A stretch of DNA of 64,000 nucleotides from Beaufortia kweichowensis. Lineage: Eukaryota > Chordata > Actinopteri > Cypriniformes > Gastromyzontidae. The stretch's first letter is position 1, and each line of letters opens with the position of its first letter. Position numbers and translations under genes: made by a program. The notes below the pieces were generated by a model. The model was given only the letters and a program-made list of their open reading frames with translations, was not told the origin of the DNA and searched no databases. Shown here one piece after another: positions 12,801-25,400 of the stretch. The stretch lies in NCBI GenBank assembly GCA_019155185.1, contig CM032816.1, forward strand, positions 4,515,010-4,579,009, given 5' to 3'.

Positions 12801-13835
12801 TTTGTATCTTGTAGTATGCTACATTTTCTGTTTTCTAAATTTCCTGTAAATACTGTTTTATATCTGTTTATTTAAACCATCATCATGTAGCCTTTAATTT
12901 ACAGTTTGTTGTGTAGGTGTGTATCTGCGGTCAGTGCTGCTGCGTGTGTGTCGGGCTGATCTTGTTTGTGCCGTTTCTGTATGTGTGAGCTCCTGCCGAG
13001 ACACCATATGCTGCTGAGACCGTAGCATCTCCTCATCCGGCCGAGAAAAACATTCAAAAACACACACATGCCGTGACCATTTCATAACACTGAGAAATCA
13101 CGGTCATCGTGCATAAAACCCATATTCACTCAAATCCCTCAGGAATATTTTCCCACTTTTTCTACCTTTCCAACCTGCCCAGTGAGTCCCAGGCAATTTG
13201 TCTTTTTCAAGGACTTTCTAGGTTGTTCGTTTCACGCCAGAATGCACACTTCACTTCATGCAGCGCTAGCTTTTAAACATTGGTTTTTCTTTACGCTTTA
13301 TTTTTACAGAGAACAAACTAAAGGGGTATTACTTTATTTTAAATGAAAAACAAATTCCTAAGCCATATATCATTCTAAATGACATTATAATGAAAGCACT
13401 GTTATATTTTATATCAATGAGCTTGGTTTAGAGAATGACCTCTTTGCCCTCACTAAAGCTAATGTATGTGTGAAAGCACACCTCCTCCCCACCCCTTTGG
13501 GTGTTCGAGGTTGTTTTGCAGTTGATGACCTGTAGAGGGCAGAACTCTACTGCTCAAACACAATGTTAGAAGAATGACCTCACTGTTCTCATCTGATCAG
13601 CAGGCCATCAGTTCTCTAAGGGCTGCTGACTTGTACAATAACATCAAGACTCACCTTCCTAAAGCAAATTACGTAACATGGCCTTAGTTCAATTTAATGG
13701 CTTACAGAGTATTGAAAGAGCATTAAACATACGTTGCCATATTGTTATATGACATATATGTGCTATGATGTTATTATTTAAACAAATTTATAAATTGTTA
13801 TTCTTCAGCTAGAAGAACATCTGTGGGTGGTGTGA

Positions 13836-14337
13836 ACAGTACCAGTAAAACGTTTGGACAGAATTGTCAAAAATGTTTCTCAGGACGTTAAAAATCTTTT
13901 ATACTGAAAGTTTTGTATACAAATATAATTGTGCCAACATATTAATTTTTTTATTAAAAAACTAAAATTTTGTTTAAAAGGTATTTTTTTAAATGGATTA
14001 CTTGGAGCAAATAATAAATAAAAAGCAGCCAATAAGAGTCCAGCATGGATAAAAATGTCTTCAGTGCCGATTTAAAAGCTTCTCGGGTTGAGACTTCAAG
14101 AAACTGAATAATAAAATGTCAATAATATGATTTTACTAATTCCAGACAAAGGGTGACTACTTATGAAGATGATCAAATATAACAGTGTTCATTTATTTTG
14201 GATACTTTTAGTCGCAACATAATTCCCACAGATTGTGAATTGTGTTATTTCATGGTTTTGATGAGTTTACTGCTATTATGTGGAAAAAATCTAAACAACA
14301 GTAATTAAGTGTTGCCAAACTTTTGACTGGTATTGTA
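13836..14337. mobile_element. Tc1/mariner-like non-autonomous element (~500 bp)
   Basis: The left end reads ACAGTACCAGTAAAACGTTTGGAC and the right end CCAAACTTTTGACTGGTATTGT; these are imperfect terminal inverted repeats. No transposase frame is present. The interior is shared with 62578-62903. Confidence 0.65.
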
Positions 14338-17300
14338 TATATAGAAAATAGATGAACTAGTGTAGTAAATAAAGTATTTTACCATGGAGGACAAGAAAGA
14401 ACGTTTTTGCTTATGTATGTAATCTTTGATGTCATTCATTTCACTGTTCAACGTTATTTAAATTTGCATTGTTTAACATTCCATTAGCCAATAGTTGTAA
14501 ATGTGTGTTTTGTAGATATTTGCATAAATATTTAAGTGGCAAGTGCTCAGTTACACACTAATTGAAAGATAATTCAAAGTTAGTTTCTGTTTCTGTCCTG
14601 CATTGTAAGAGTCGAGCATAAATACAGTTCTTGCAGTAGCCGCATTGCAGAATATATAACAGTATTTCTTCACTTACGCTTAGTAGACACAGGCAATAAA
14701 TACTTTTTAATATCTTAGTGATTTCTCAAAGACAGCAGGGAGATTAGATGAAGAGCACATCGAGACGTTTTGCCTTAATTTTGTGTTTCTCGGATATTTA
14801 TATCTAATAACAGATTCTTAATCTTAACAAGGTCTCAACAAGGTGGAACATGATCAGACACTTAGTACTCACATTGGTTGGGTTTGTCTATATTTCCACT
14901 TATACGTCCATTGGTTTCAGTGCATATTTGTATATCATATTTCTTTATTTATGATATTAAAATATGATAAATGCTTTTCTTTGTGTTTTTGTTCCGTGAT
15001 TTCCACCACATATTTCGTTGTGACATCACAGGCCTCTCTCTCTCTATGTTTTTCACGGTTGTCACCTTTCAGGATATCGCTAGACTGCCTTTACTGCCAG
15101 TCACTTCCACAGATGTTCATGTGAAGGACATTCATGGCCATATAGGTAAACATAATTCACGTTTATGGGTTTGACGGAAGCAACTTAAAATGATGGCTGG
15201 TGTGTTCAGAGTAATTGCTTTGAGTTGGTCGGATCTCGGAAATTCATGTAATTCATGAAATTCCAGTATCAAGTGTTTTTTCCACCTTGTAAGCACTTGA
15301 TTATGTAATTTCAATGACAGGAACCATTCTCTTGAAATGGGATGTGGCCAGCAAGAGACATTTTTAATGCACCTGTCACACTTTGAAGAATGACTCACTC
15401 TGTGTTTATCACTGCCCTCTGGTGACTAATGCAGACCACCCCCTTTGGACACACACACACACTTGAATTCCTATCTCTACTTTCTCTTTCATTTATTTTT
15501 CCGTATTGAGACTGAAACACATAATCCTTCTCTTAAACCTATGGAAAACACAGGTGGGAATTGATTTGCGAAAAGATTTATTACATTGTTGTTTTCTTGC
15601 GCAGTGCAGTAGATTAGCTCCCAGATGATTTTTCTTTCCTCACCCATGTGTTCTTACCCCCAACATCATCCCTAACCACCAACCAATAAGAGCCCTTTGC
15701 TCCGCCTTCTCCATATTTGTTCATTGTTTTCCCATACCGCTTTCCCATACCAATAGCATCGTAAAATACCTCATTATATTGTTAAGCGTAAGAAATTTGC
15801 TTAGGGGATATGTGTGTGTTGACAATGATTAAGAGTCTTTGAATTATTTACTCCCACATGTATGGATGAAGTTGTGCTGGTGGAAGCCAAAGACTGCTTG
15901 TTTGCTCTTTTTACCTAGCATTTATTGTTTCTTATCTTCCCATCATGTATGAATAGCTTTTGCATTTACCCAGATATCCCAAACTGTCTTGAAGCCAAAG
16001 TAAATTGAACGGTATCTCACAGAGGATTACTGTTGGTTGGAGGGATATGATCTGAACAATGTACGTTCAAATGGTTTGGCCGCAAGCTCATGAGGCTAAT
16101 TAAAAGTGGTTAATTAATCTATTGTCACCCTCTTTAGGGCTGATGAATTTGTGAGTCAAGTGCTGAAATCTTTCGCTTCCAATGAAAAATGTAAACGCTG
16201 TTAGAAACCTACACAAAATCGATGCTAATGCTGTTAGGAATGTAACACTATTTTATTTTAGATTTAAAAACGAATCACTACATTTTTTATAGCACGGCTT
16301 CCTGGAATGCACTTGATTCTGATTGGTCAGTCGAGGTATTCTACGATTGATTTTTAACTGCTAATCTGTACATACAGATGTTTTTCTACTTTGATCATTT
16401 CAGACCTCTCATTTCATTTGATTCATTTTTTATTTTATTCATTTACTAATCTCTAAAATTCATATTAGGTAAAAATTCATACAACATGACATATGAGTCA
16501 ATACAGCCTGATCTATTTTACGAGATTGCTAATTCATATGAATTCCATGATAGAAAAATGTATGATTATTATAAAAAGCAATAATGAAGCCCCTCCTATA
16601 AACCTGGCGTGAACTCATAAAATTTGAAGAAATTGCCATGAGTTTGTTTTGGTTAATAATGACGTAAACTGTCGACCCGTAGTACCAGGGAAATGCCCTC
16701 ATAACCCTAAATCTTCTCTTCATTGAGTTTTTATGTCACAATATTCGCCATGCAGCTTTTTAATGCAATATTGAAGCCTTTAGTTCATCGTAAGTTTGCT
16801 TTCCTTTCTGTTTCTTGGACAGCAGAACCCTCATATCCCTGGTGGTTTTGCAGTCAAGATGTTGATTTTGATGATGGATGGAAGGCAGTTTGTGGAGAGG
16901 TGGTGAACGATAAGACATTTTTATCATTTTGAGAGGTTACAGAAAAACTTTTTTGTAGTCATCATGTGTCTGCTTTAAAGCAAGACACATAATCTCATCA
17001 TTGTGGTTAAGTGTTGTTCCACTTGTGATGTATCTTCTTCGATTTCGAATTAGTCGTTTGCTTGCCTTTGATTGGACATTGCAAATACGCTACTGAGTTA
17101 GAAACCCTGTCTTACCAACAATCAATACAATAGCAGAATCACCCAGCATTTATTTTTTTGAGTGTACGTCAAACCGGAAACAAGCTGTTGTGAGGAATGA
17201 AGATCCCTGACCCTGGCTATTACTAGTGGAACTGGGGCTAAAAATAATAATAATGACAAAATCATTCCCCTTCAAGCTATAGACAGGCCAGTAAGCACAA

Positions 17301-18172
17301 AATGACTCTTCTTCCAGATCAATCGCTTAATTGCTTTACAAAGTAGCTGCCGTATAAGAGCTGATTGGACAAAATTCTGTCTAGTAAGACCTCCCCGTCC
17401 AATACTGGTGAAAACAGAAATCGAAAGGTGGAAAAATCAGATGCATAAACTTCATTAGTTACTCAGTGCTTTGACTAGACATATCTAAAATATTGACGTT
17501 TCATTTGAGACGTCTTAATGAATGGGTTTCCCTTTTGAACCATTTAAGACTTCAGTCAAGACATTAGCTCTGTTTTAAAACCTAGATAGCATCTACTTAT
17601 GGATATTAAAGACAAAGACTGTTAGAAAATGCTTTGTTTCCTATTGTTAGCAGTAAACAGATCACTAGGTTTACAATATATTAAGTTGGTCATAGAACTC
17701 AGTGGGAGTAAGAAAGATTGTGTTTAATACTGCTTTAGTTTACTTTTGTATCCAGTCCATCCATGAAACATCCCGGAATAACTGCACATAATCACGCTGC
17801 ATTAGACGGCATTATGTGATGCATTAGCTGATGGAAGGCGATGTGTCTCTGGCAGCCGATGAGACCCCGTTGTATCTGATCAAGCACACTGTGCTCCTAT
17901 TTGGCTTATGGATTTCTGTTTGCCTGTGTTGATGACGAGCAGAAGTGGGAAGTTGGAAATTAAATTTTCTTAATCAGTATTTTTTCAGTAAATATATAAA
18001 TCTGCTTAAAACAAGCTTGTAAAGCAAAATTGTAAAAGATACTAAAGGAAAAGGGCGTAAGCTATGCACATCTATGGGCACATCAGGACCATAGATCAGG
18101 ACCAAACCACAAAAAAGGTGTTTATGATTCATGGTTTTTAGATCGGAATCTTTAGATCTTTTAGATCTGATT

Positions 18173-18510
18173 TAGGGCTGTCAAACGATTAATCGTGATT
18201 AATCGCATCCAGAATAAACGTTTGTGTTTACATAATATAGGTCTGTGTACTGTACATATTAATTTTGTATTTATAAACACATACACACACAGGCATATAT
18301 TTAGGAAAAATATAAAAATTAATAAATGTTTATACATAATTTCGCTTATTGGTAAATATAAATAAATACATCTAAATATTTTGTACATATACATATGTAT
18401 GTGTGTTTTTTGTGTTTATAAATACAAAATGTATATGCATAGTACACATACATGTATTATGTAAACACAAACTTTTATTCTGGAACCGATTAATCGCGAT
18501 TAATCGTTTG
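18173..18510. mobile_element. Long-TIR foldback element (TTAATCG family)
   Basis: Imperfect terminal inverted repeats of about 60 bp: the left starts TAGGGCTGTCAAACGATTAA and the right ends TTAATCGTTTGATA. Both arms continue through CAGAATAAA and TTTGTGTTTACATAATA. The interior is AT-rich and non-coding. It resembles short inverted-repeat elements common in teleosts. Confidence 0.8.
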
Positions 18511-19589
18511 ATATTTTATATATTGGTTGATTTATGAGGAATTAAATTGCAAATGTTTAAGCCTCAATTTCAAACGTGTGTGTGTTCTCTTGGTTTCTGC
18601 TGCATTCATTTGTGTGCTACACACACGGCCTTGGTTTTACACATTCTGGATTCCTTTTCTCAATCGTCTCCCAGAAGTCTTTTGCTTACTGGACTGTTTT
18701 GCAGTTCTTTTGGTGATTCAGAATTGCTCAGGGCTGAGCTCTCTAATAGACTTAGGAAGCACCTAGTGAATGTGACTCACTTTCCATTCTGTTATCGACT
18801 CATTTTCTACCTCTTTAAGTGCATTATTTTCAATTTCGTTAGAGGATTGAATATTATTCTGCAGTTGCGGTTGCATGAATTGATGTATACCTGAAATCTC
18901 TGTTTGATTGATAAAGGAGTCTAAGGTGTGTAAAGAAAAGACTTTTAGCTTTTATAAAACTGCTTAATAAAACGCCAAAGGCTCCAAATTAAATTATATA
19001 ACACCATAAATGTTGTCTATAACGCATCCCTGTAGAAAAGATTTTGACAGGCACTTTGTGCTTTATTGGGCTCAAGCTTCACTGAACAACATCATCATCT
19101 AGACAATTGAAGTGGATCGTATAGCAGACGGGACACATTTTTAGTATACAGTAGCTGAACCCGGCATACACAGTATAGTGTGTGTACATCACGTACAAAT
19201 CTTTGTGAAGTAATGTATATAATGTGAATACTGTAGTCCTGTAAGTACATTCATAATGACTTTGAATGAAAATATTGAAGATAATTCACGGCACAGGACA
19301 AAAAAACATTTTTAGCTTGAGCATCCTAGTTTCACACCCCTATAATGGTCTATTGTGGTGGTATGACCTTGTCCCGCCTTTAGAAAAGTCAAGCCCACCC
19401 CTCCCTCCCGATTTATCAGTCCTCTAGTGTAAAAGTCATGAGATCCCTCAGTGTTGTTCACATGAGAGATACAAACTTATTAGTGAGTAAAATAATTTAA
19501 ATAATAGATGACAAAGGTCATCAGGGAATTGCAAAATTGCATTCATTTACTTTAATGGATTACTTCGATTGAATACACGGTTGCATTAA

Positions 19590-19916
19590 CCTGATAACTG
19601 TCACTGAACATATTGAGCATTCACACGAAAATACACTATCCAAACTACAATTGTTAACGTTTGAAAATTTGTCAAATATTTAATATTAAATGTAATATTA
19701 CATATTTAAACTATATATTGATGGAAAGGTCTAAGACTCAAGAATAAATATTTGACATGACAATAAATATAAAAAAACGTAAAAACTTAAAATGGTAATG
19801 TTATTGATGTTAAAACAAAACCTAAAATAAAAAGACTTACAGTAAAAATATCTAAAATGTAAAAATTATAGTTCAGTCATTTTCATGTGTATGCATGTGC
19901 TGTGACAGTTATCAGG
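19590..19916. mobile_element. TTAA-flanked MITE, copy 1 (piggyBac-like)
   Basis: Terminal inverted repeats CCTGATAACTGTCAC..GTGACAGTTATCAGG are perfect over 15 bp. They are flanked on both sides by TTAA (19586-19589, 19917-19920), the target duplication expected of piggyBac-type transposition. The interior is 327 bp, AT-rich and non-coding. Copies 2 and 3 are at 35986 and 45898. Confidence 0.85.
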
Positions 19917-21473
19917 TTAAATAAATACTACAGAATCAGTTTTCATGTTATTTTTAAACATAGTCCTGATAATGACCATCTGTGGGTTGGTTTGTTGTTT
20001 CAGCTAAAGTTTGTCTCAATTGTACTGCTTTAGACGTCTCTGCTCATCACTCAGGAGAGCAAGCACATGTCACAACCCTCAGGAGGTGCTCTGGAAGACA
20101 GGTTGGGTAATGACCGCTCCTCTCATTTTCCTGATTTCCTCAGTGTCCTTCACAATCTCGTGTCTGTTCTCTCCTGTATGTTCTGCCTGCTCTCTGCTCT
20201 GAGCTTGCGCTGCAGATGGAGGATGTTCATTACAGGCTACGTCACGCTTTCCCTGCGCGTGGAGATAATGATGATGTCATGTCAACAAGATCTTTGTTGC
20301 AGGTTTAGATGCTGCAACAAACAGTTGTCATGATACCAACATTTTAGTGGTCGATAACTAGAAAACTGCTGTAAATTGTCAAAAATTTAGTTCCCACAGC
20401 AAACATTTATGTGTCTAAATATGTCAGCAGCAGTATCAGATAAACAGCTTACGGGTACCAAATTGATTTGACATCTTTTTATTTGATTCCTAATACTTTG
20501 GACCAGTGTTTAGATTTAATTAGAAGCAAATTTTTCACCCCTCAGGTTTTATTTTACAAATAATTCTGCTTTATAAATCAAGTACAGTATCCGTAGCAAA
20601 GATATAGCAGCTGAATTGTGCATTCTGGAGAGCTGACCGTTGTGCCACGTGGAGACATGGGTGTCAAGGGCAATTTATCTTGCTTCCTTGCATTGTGTTT
20701 TTCAGAGATGTGTCAGGCGGGCTGACTGGCCATCGCTGCTGTTCAGAGCCCAGTGTGAATGTAAATGTGAGAGGTCTGTATTTACAACAACAGATGCAGA
20801 ACATGCAAAGGAACTGTAGGGGGTGCAGTCTACAACTGCCCACAGTAAAGGGTATTATACAATCTTGTAAAAATAGAGGTTTATTAGTTTTCTATTTGGT
20901 CTGTCTGTAAAGAAAAACAATAACCGGCTTCTTTACATTTTCTTGTCTATGGTGTTTTGTACACCTACATGGTGAAAAAGCTGCAATGCTTGGTTTAACT
21001 TGTATAGTTTAACAGATGGTATATCTATAATATTATGGAAATAACTAAACCAAAAAAAGGTTCTGAATGAAACCTGAAGCAGATAATAGTGTTTGTTTCA
21101 TGCATCTGCAAGCAAAGGATAAACTGTAACAAATGTGTCACCGTAAAGTTAAATATCTCTATATTTAAACCATTTTATACAGTAAAATGACTGTACTTAA
21201 TGTAAGGGGCTGTCTATAAATCTTCTGTCTTTGCTGCCTGCCTCTGTTACAGATAATATCTAAAGTGGAAAGCAGTATCATGTGTGTAGAAAGAATGAGA
21301 GGAAGTTGTCAATCTAATGCAGGCAGTGAGTGAGGTTTTCCTGTGGGACTCAAGTGGTCAGATGATTTACTGTAATATGTTGCAGAATTTACAATTGGAA
21401 TAACAATTTCCTGCTGTAAGAAACCTTGAAGAATCATTTTGAATGAGTCATTTTATACATCTGTCTGTCTATT

Positions 21474-21560
21474 AGGGCTGCATGATATTGAGGAAAAATG
21501 CAATGTATGATAACTTGGTAAATACTGCGATACACAATCGATACCATATGCAATATGATA
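21474..21560. repeat. Partial hAT-like repeat (left end only)
   Basis: TAGGGCTGCATGATATTGAG begins here and GCGATACACAATCGATA follows. This resembles the end of the element at 41151-41466, but no matching right end was found before the microsatellite at 21646. Confidence 0.5.
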
Positions 21561-21645
21561 ATGCAAAATCAATTTAAATGATATCTAAATATATTTTATA
21601 AATGAAAATTACATAATTAACAAATATGTTTCATTACATTATATA

Positions 21646-21750
21646 TCAGTCTATCTGTCTGTCTCTTTATCTATCTATAGTATCTATATTCAATATGATA
21701 TCTATCTATCTATCTATCTGTCTGTCTGTCTGTCTGTCTATCTACCTACC

Positions 21751-21809
<59 letters not shown>
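21646..21809. repeat. Compound microsatellite (TATC/TGTC, TC, TA)
   Basis: Successive TCTG/TATC, TGTC, TACC, (TC)n and (TA)n tracts lie about 660 bp upstream of the tjp1 start codon. The frames through it are repeat artefacts. Confidence 0.95.
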
Positions 21810-21989
21810 GTTTCTCCTGTAATCATTATGGTAATAATGTGGTGCTTGTTTACCATCCTGGACTTACTGTTTTGTCCTAGAAATGTACCTTCATTCACAA
21901 TATTTATTTCATAATTCACTTCTCCTACTTGACATGGTAAAAGTGGAACATCCCAGATAGTGATGCTGCTGCTCTCCTCTCTGTTCCCA

Positions 21990-22469
21990 CCCCTGGAGAG
22001 ATGCAATGGAAATGTCCAGGCAGCCAGACATGTCACTGTTGTGCTGTGTGTTGTGGGGAAAAGAGCAGAGCTCCATTGCAGTGAGTCTGCTGCACAGGGC
22101 TAAAGCACGACATCCCGCCCTCTGCTTCTCCACAGGTGTACTAACACACCTACGAACGGATATTTTTCTCCAGGACTGCTTCTCATATACTTGAATCGTG
22201 CTCGACACACGCGTTTTATGCTCAAATATATTCGCTTCATCAGCAATAAGAGAAGATCGCTGGCGATACATGGCGAACTTTGCGCTGATGTGACATGTTG
22301 CTGCTCATCTTTGTGAGAGATCGTAACGCACTTTAGAGAAGGAAAAGGAAACACGGATTTTATTCGTCCTGGTTTGATAAAGCCGCTACAACACTGATTT
22401 TTATTCATCGGTTTGAGGCGACAACATTTAGCCTCAACTTGCTTCAGCGTGAGCAGCTAAAGGAACAAA
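21990..22469 (+). promoter_or_regulatory. tjp1: Candidate tjp1 promoter and 5' UTR
   Basis: This segment just upstream of the tjp1 ATG is visibly less AT-rich than its surroundings and carries several CpG dinucleotides. It also contains short upstream ATGs. No convincing TATA box or initiator could be fixed, so the transcription start is not placed. The assignment rests on position immediately 5' of a start codon with strong ZO-1 similarity. Confidence 0.5.
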
Positions 22470-22496
22470 ATGTCTGCCCGGGCTGCCTCTAATAAG
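22470..22496 (+). CDS. tjp1: tjp1 exon 1 (coding part), MSARAASNK
   Basis: Nine codons, ending in phase 0 at a GTTTGT donor. The mammalian protein starts MSARAAAAK, so this ATG is chosen over several upstream ATGs. Confidence 0.9.
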
Positions 22497-25400
22497 GTTT
22501 GTGTTCATTTAATAGCGTATTATTATAGGTTACATACCATGTCAGCTGGTGTTGCAGTAAAAATATGAAATGTAATTTACATGGGGCGTGAGATGAGCGT
22601 GATCGATGCCTGAGGTCATCATGAATGTGCGTGTGTTTAGCTTGAGCTAACGGAGATTCCTCAACTTATGCTAACGCGCTAACGCTAGGCGATCGCTGTT
22701 CTTGTTTTACAACTTTAAATTAATATCTTGCGTTTTATATGTAATATTTTATACTGTGATTACACAAGAATACAGATTTGTTATTTAACGTTTTGATTTA
22801 AATCGGTCATTTCTGTTGTGATGTAGTGTCAGAAATATGCGATTAAGTGCTTTGCAGAAGTGGTCGACTTGATCTGTTGCTTTTTACGTTTCTAAATTTT
22901 AAACGTTCACGGTTTGCAACGTTTCAGGAACATTTTTGGAACGTTTTCAAGTGTTTACATTCGGAATTATGACTGTCATTTCTGCGATCAGCTGCATAAG
23001 CGTTGAAATGCAATCGTTCAGGAGTTTGATAATATGTCAGAAAGGAAAAGTTTTATTCGGTTATATAAAATATTTCATATTAATCTATTTTAAAAATTGT
23101 TATGTAAAAGTGGGTTGTTTTCAAAATTTGGATATATTTGCTTGTGAATTGACATTCATAGTTTACGTCAAAACACAGTGCCGACAGGGATAATAAATAT
23201 AAACAATTATATTTTTTCAAGTATTTAATTAATTTCTCATACACTAGAAGTGGATGTGGTTTTTAACAGTAACCCATTTGGTAACCATTCATTTAAAACC
23301 CATAGATACCACAGAAAGGGAAAGGTAAATGAACTGAGCTGTCACATTGATACAGTTTCTGTTAGGCGTGGTCTTCACATTGACACCTGTTAATGACGCA
23401 CTAAGCCCCTCCCACGACAGGTGAACTTCTTGTACAGGTGTAACAATGCCAGGAATGTTACTTGCCGGCTCTTTCTCAGTGTTATGACTCACGGGTTGCT
23501 ATGCTGCCTGTGATGTGTGTTTGGTTAAGTCAAGTGACATTAACCGGTATGACCAGATCAGCCGACTGAGCATGATTTTCGAGAGATTTCATGCTTTTTT
23601 TTCTTAGGGCTTAAGACGTAAGTTATGATTTTGGGTTACTCATTAATATTTAATGCCAATAGTGCTTGACTGATAGGAGCTTTTAAAAATGTTGTTTTTT
23701 TACAGTTTACTGGCAAAATTATGCTATTGAAAGAAAAGCTATTATTTTCTCACTTCATATTCACCCTCATGTTTCAAACCTGACTTACATCCGTTCTTTT
23801 GCAGAACACAAATTATATTTTAAAAGTAGTTGGTAAGCAAACAACATTGAACCTCATTGTATGAACACAAAAGAACTGTGACATTTCTCAAAATAACCTC
23901 TTTTGTGTTCATCAGAAAAAAGAGTCATGCACAGGTTTTAAACGACACGAGGTTGTATAAATGATGACATTGTTGTCACATGAATAGTTATTTTTGGCCG
24001 AACTATCTCTTTAAGAGCAGCAGTTATTTGAGGACAAAACAGATTCCTGTCACGGGCTTTAACTTTGTGCCGGTCGTTTCACTGGTCAAGTCTCAGTAAT
24101 CCGGTTGGTCTAATCTGTTCATGAGATCAAAGACAGAACGCCAACACGATTTCCTGTCCAGCCTAAATGGGCGATATTGTGTACGCCTTGCTCCATTCCC
24201 TTTATTGGTAAAAACACTTGTAAAAGTCTACTGCCCTAAATTAGAAATGAAATGAAGCTTTAGATTAAGAGTTGTTAGGGTAATGCGGTTTGGATCAGAG
24301 GTCTGTGCACAGGCTTGTGTTTTTATGAGTTATCTTGAATGCTAGAAAATAAATCCACTAATGAAAGCCATTGATTTTAATTTTGTTCAGTAAATACAGT
24401 TCTGAGCAATGTCCAACTTCTCTTCTTATTTTGCTGAAAGGTTGCAGGTTTTGTAGTGTTTTAACAGCAGTATTACATTTCACCAGACAGTAGTAAATTG
24501 GACCTTGCTTTAGTAACCTTGTTTGTGTTATACTATTTCATATTTAATACAGTTATCTCTGATCCCATGCCCGAAGAAAAGATGGTTCATACGATGGTTA
24601 TTGTAATATCATCATACTGTAATGCACGATGCTTAGTTAAAAATGCAATAATATCATGGAGCAAATCCAAAAAACATTTTGACCAAAATACATTTCTCTT
24701 TATTTTTAAATGATTTATAATGAGCTAGCTTGTTGAATATTACAGTCAACAAATGAGGAATATTAAATGCCTACTGTCAAGTATTTAACTGGGATTTGGA
24801 CCGTTGGTGTTTTTGTCCTTTAGTCACAGTGTGAGTTTGGGAGTTGGCATGGTGATTTTTGTCCCCTGCACCCCTCCCTCCTTTCTGTTTAATCTTGTGA
24901 AAGAATGCGGGAGCAGTCCTTCACAGCAGCGCTGGACAAATCCAGAACTTGGCTGAGGATATGAAGAGAAAAATGGCTATAGGCTGTTTTTCCAAAAGTA
25001 TTTTAATATCGTCTACAGATGGAAGGTCATACTGTTGTGTCCGGGAAGAAAATATTTTATTCAAATCTTCATATTTGCAAGTGGTTTTCGATAAACCAAT
25101 GGTCATTGCAAACCATATGCTCATTTAAGATATTTTAATAATTTCAATATACTGTGCAGCCCTAATGCTAACTGTGAAAATGTTGGATTGACCATCTGCA
25201 AATCCAACACTGTTGCCAGCTGATACTTAAAAGTCTTGAATTGGTCTGATATTGACTGATTTATCAGTGATTCTGTTGGTATTTGAACTTATTTTTTTAA
25301 TTAAACAAATTTCTGTTGCCAAGTGTGTGTGTGTTTCTTTTAGGGTTGCCAGATTTTCTGGTGTATCTGTGATATTTGGCAGCATTTCATTAGAGCGTGT

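Noticed and set aside
17760..17940. Less AT-rich stretch with ATGTGATGCATTAGC words, possibly a conserved non-coding element.
   Set aside because: Conservation cannot be judged from one sequence, so it was not listed as regulatory.
24921..25170. - strand frame and a GCAGCCCTAA right-end-like word.
   Set aside because: No left terminal repeat or target duplication could be found, and the frame has no recognisable motif.
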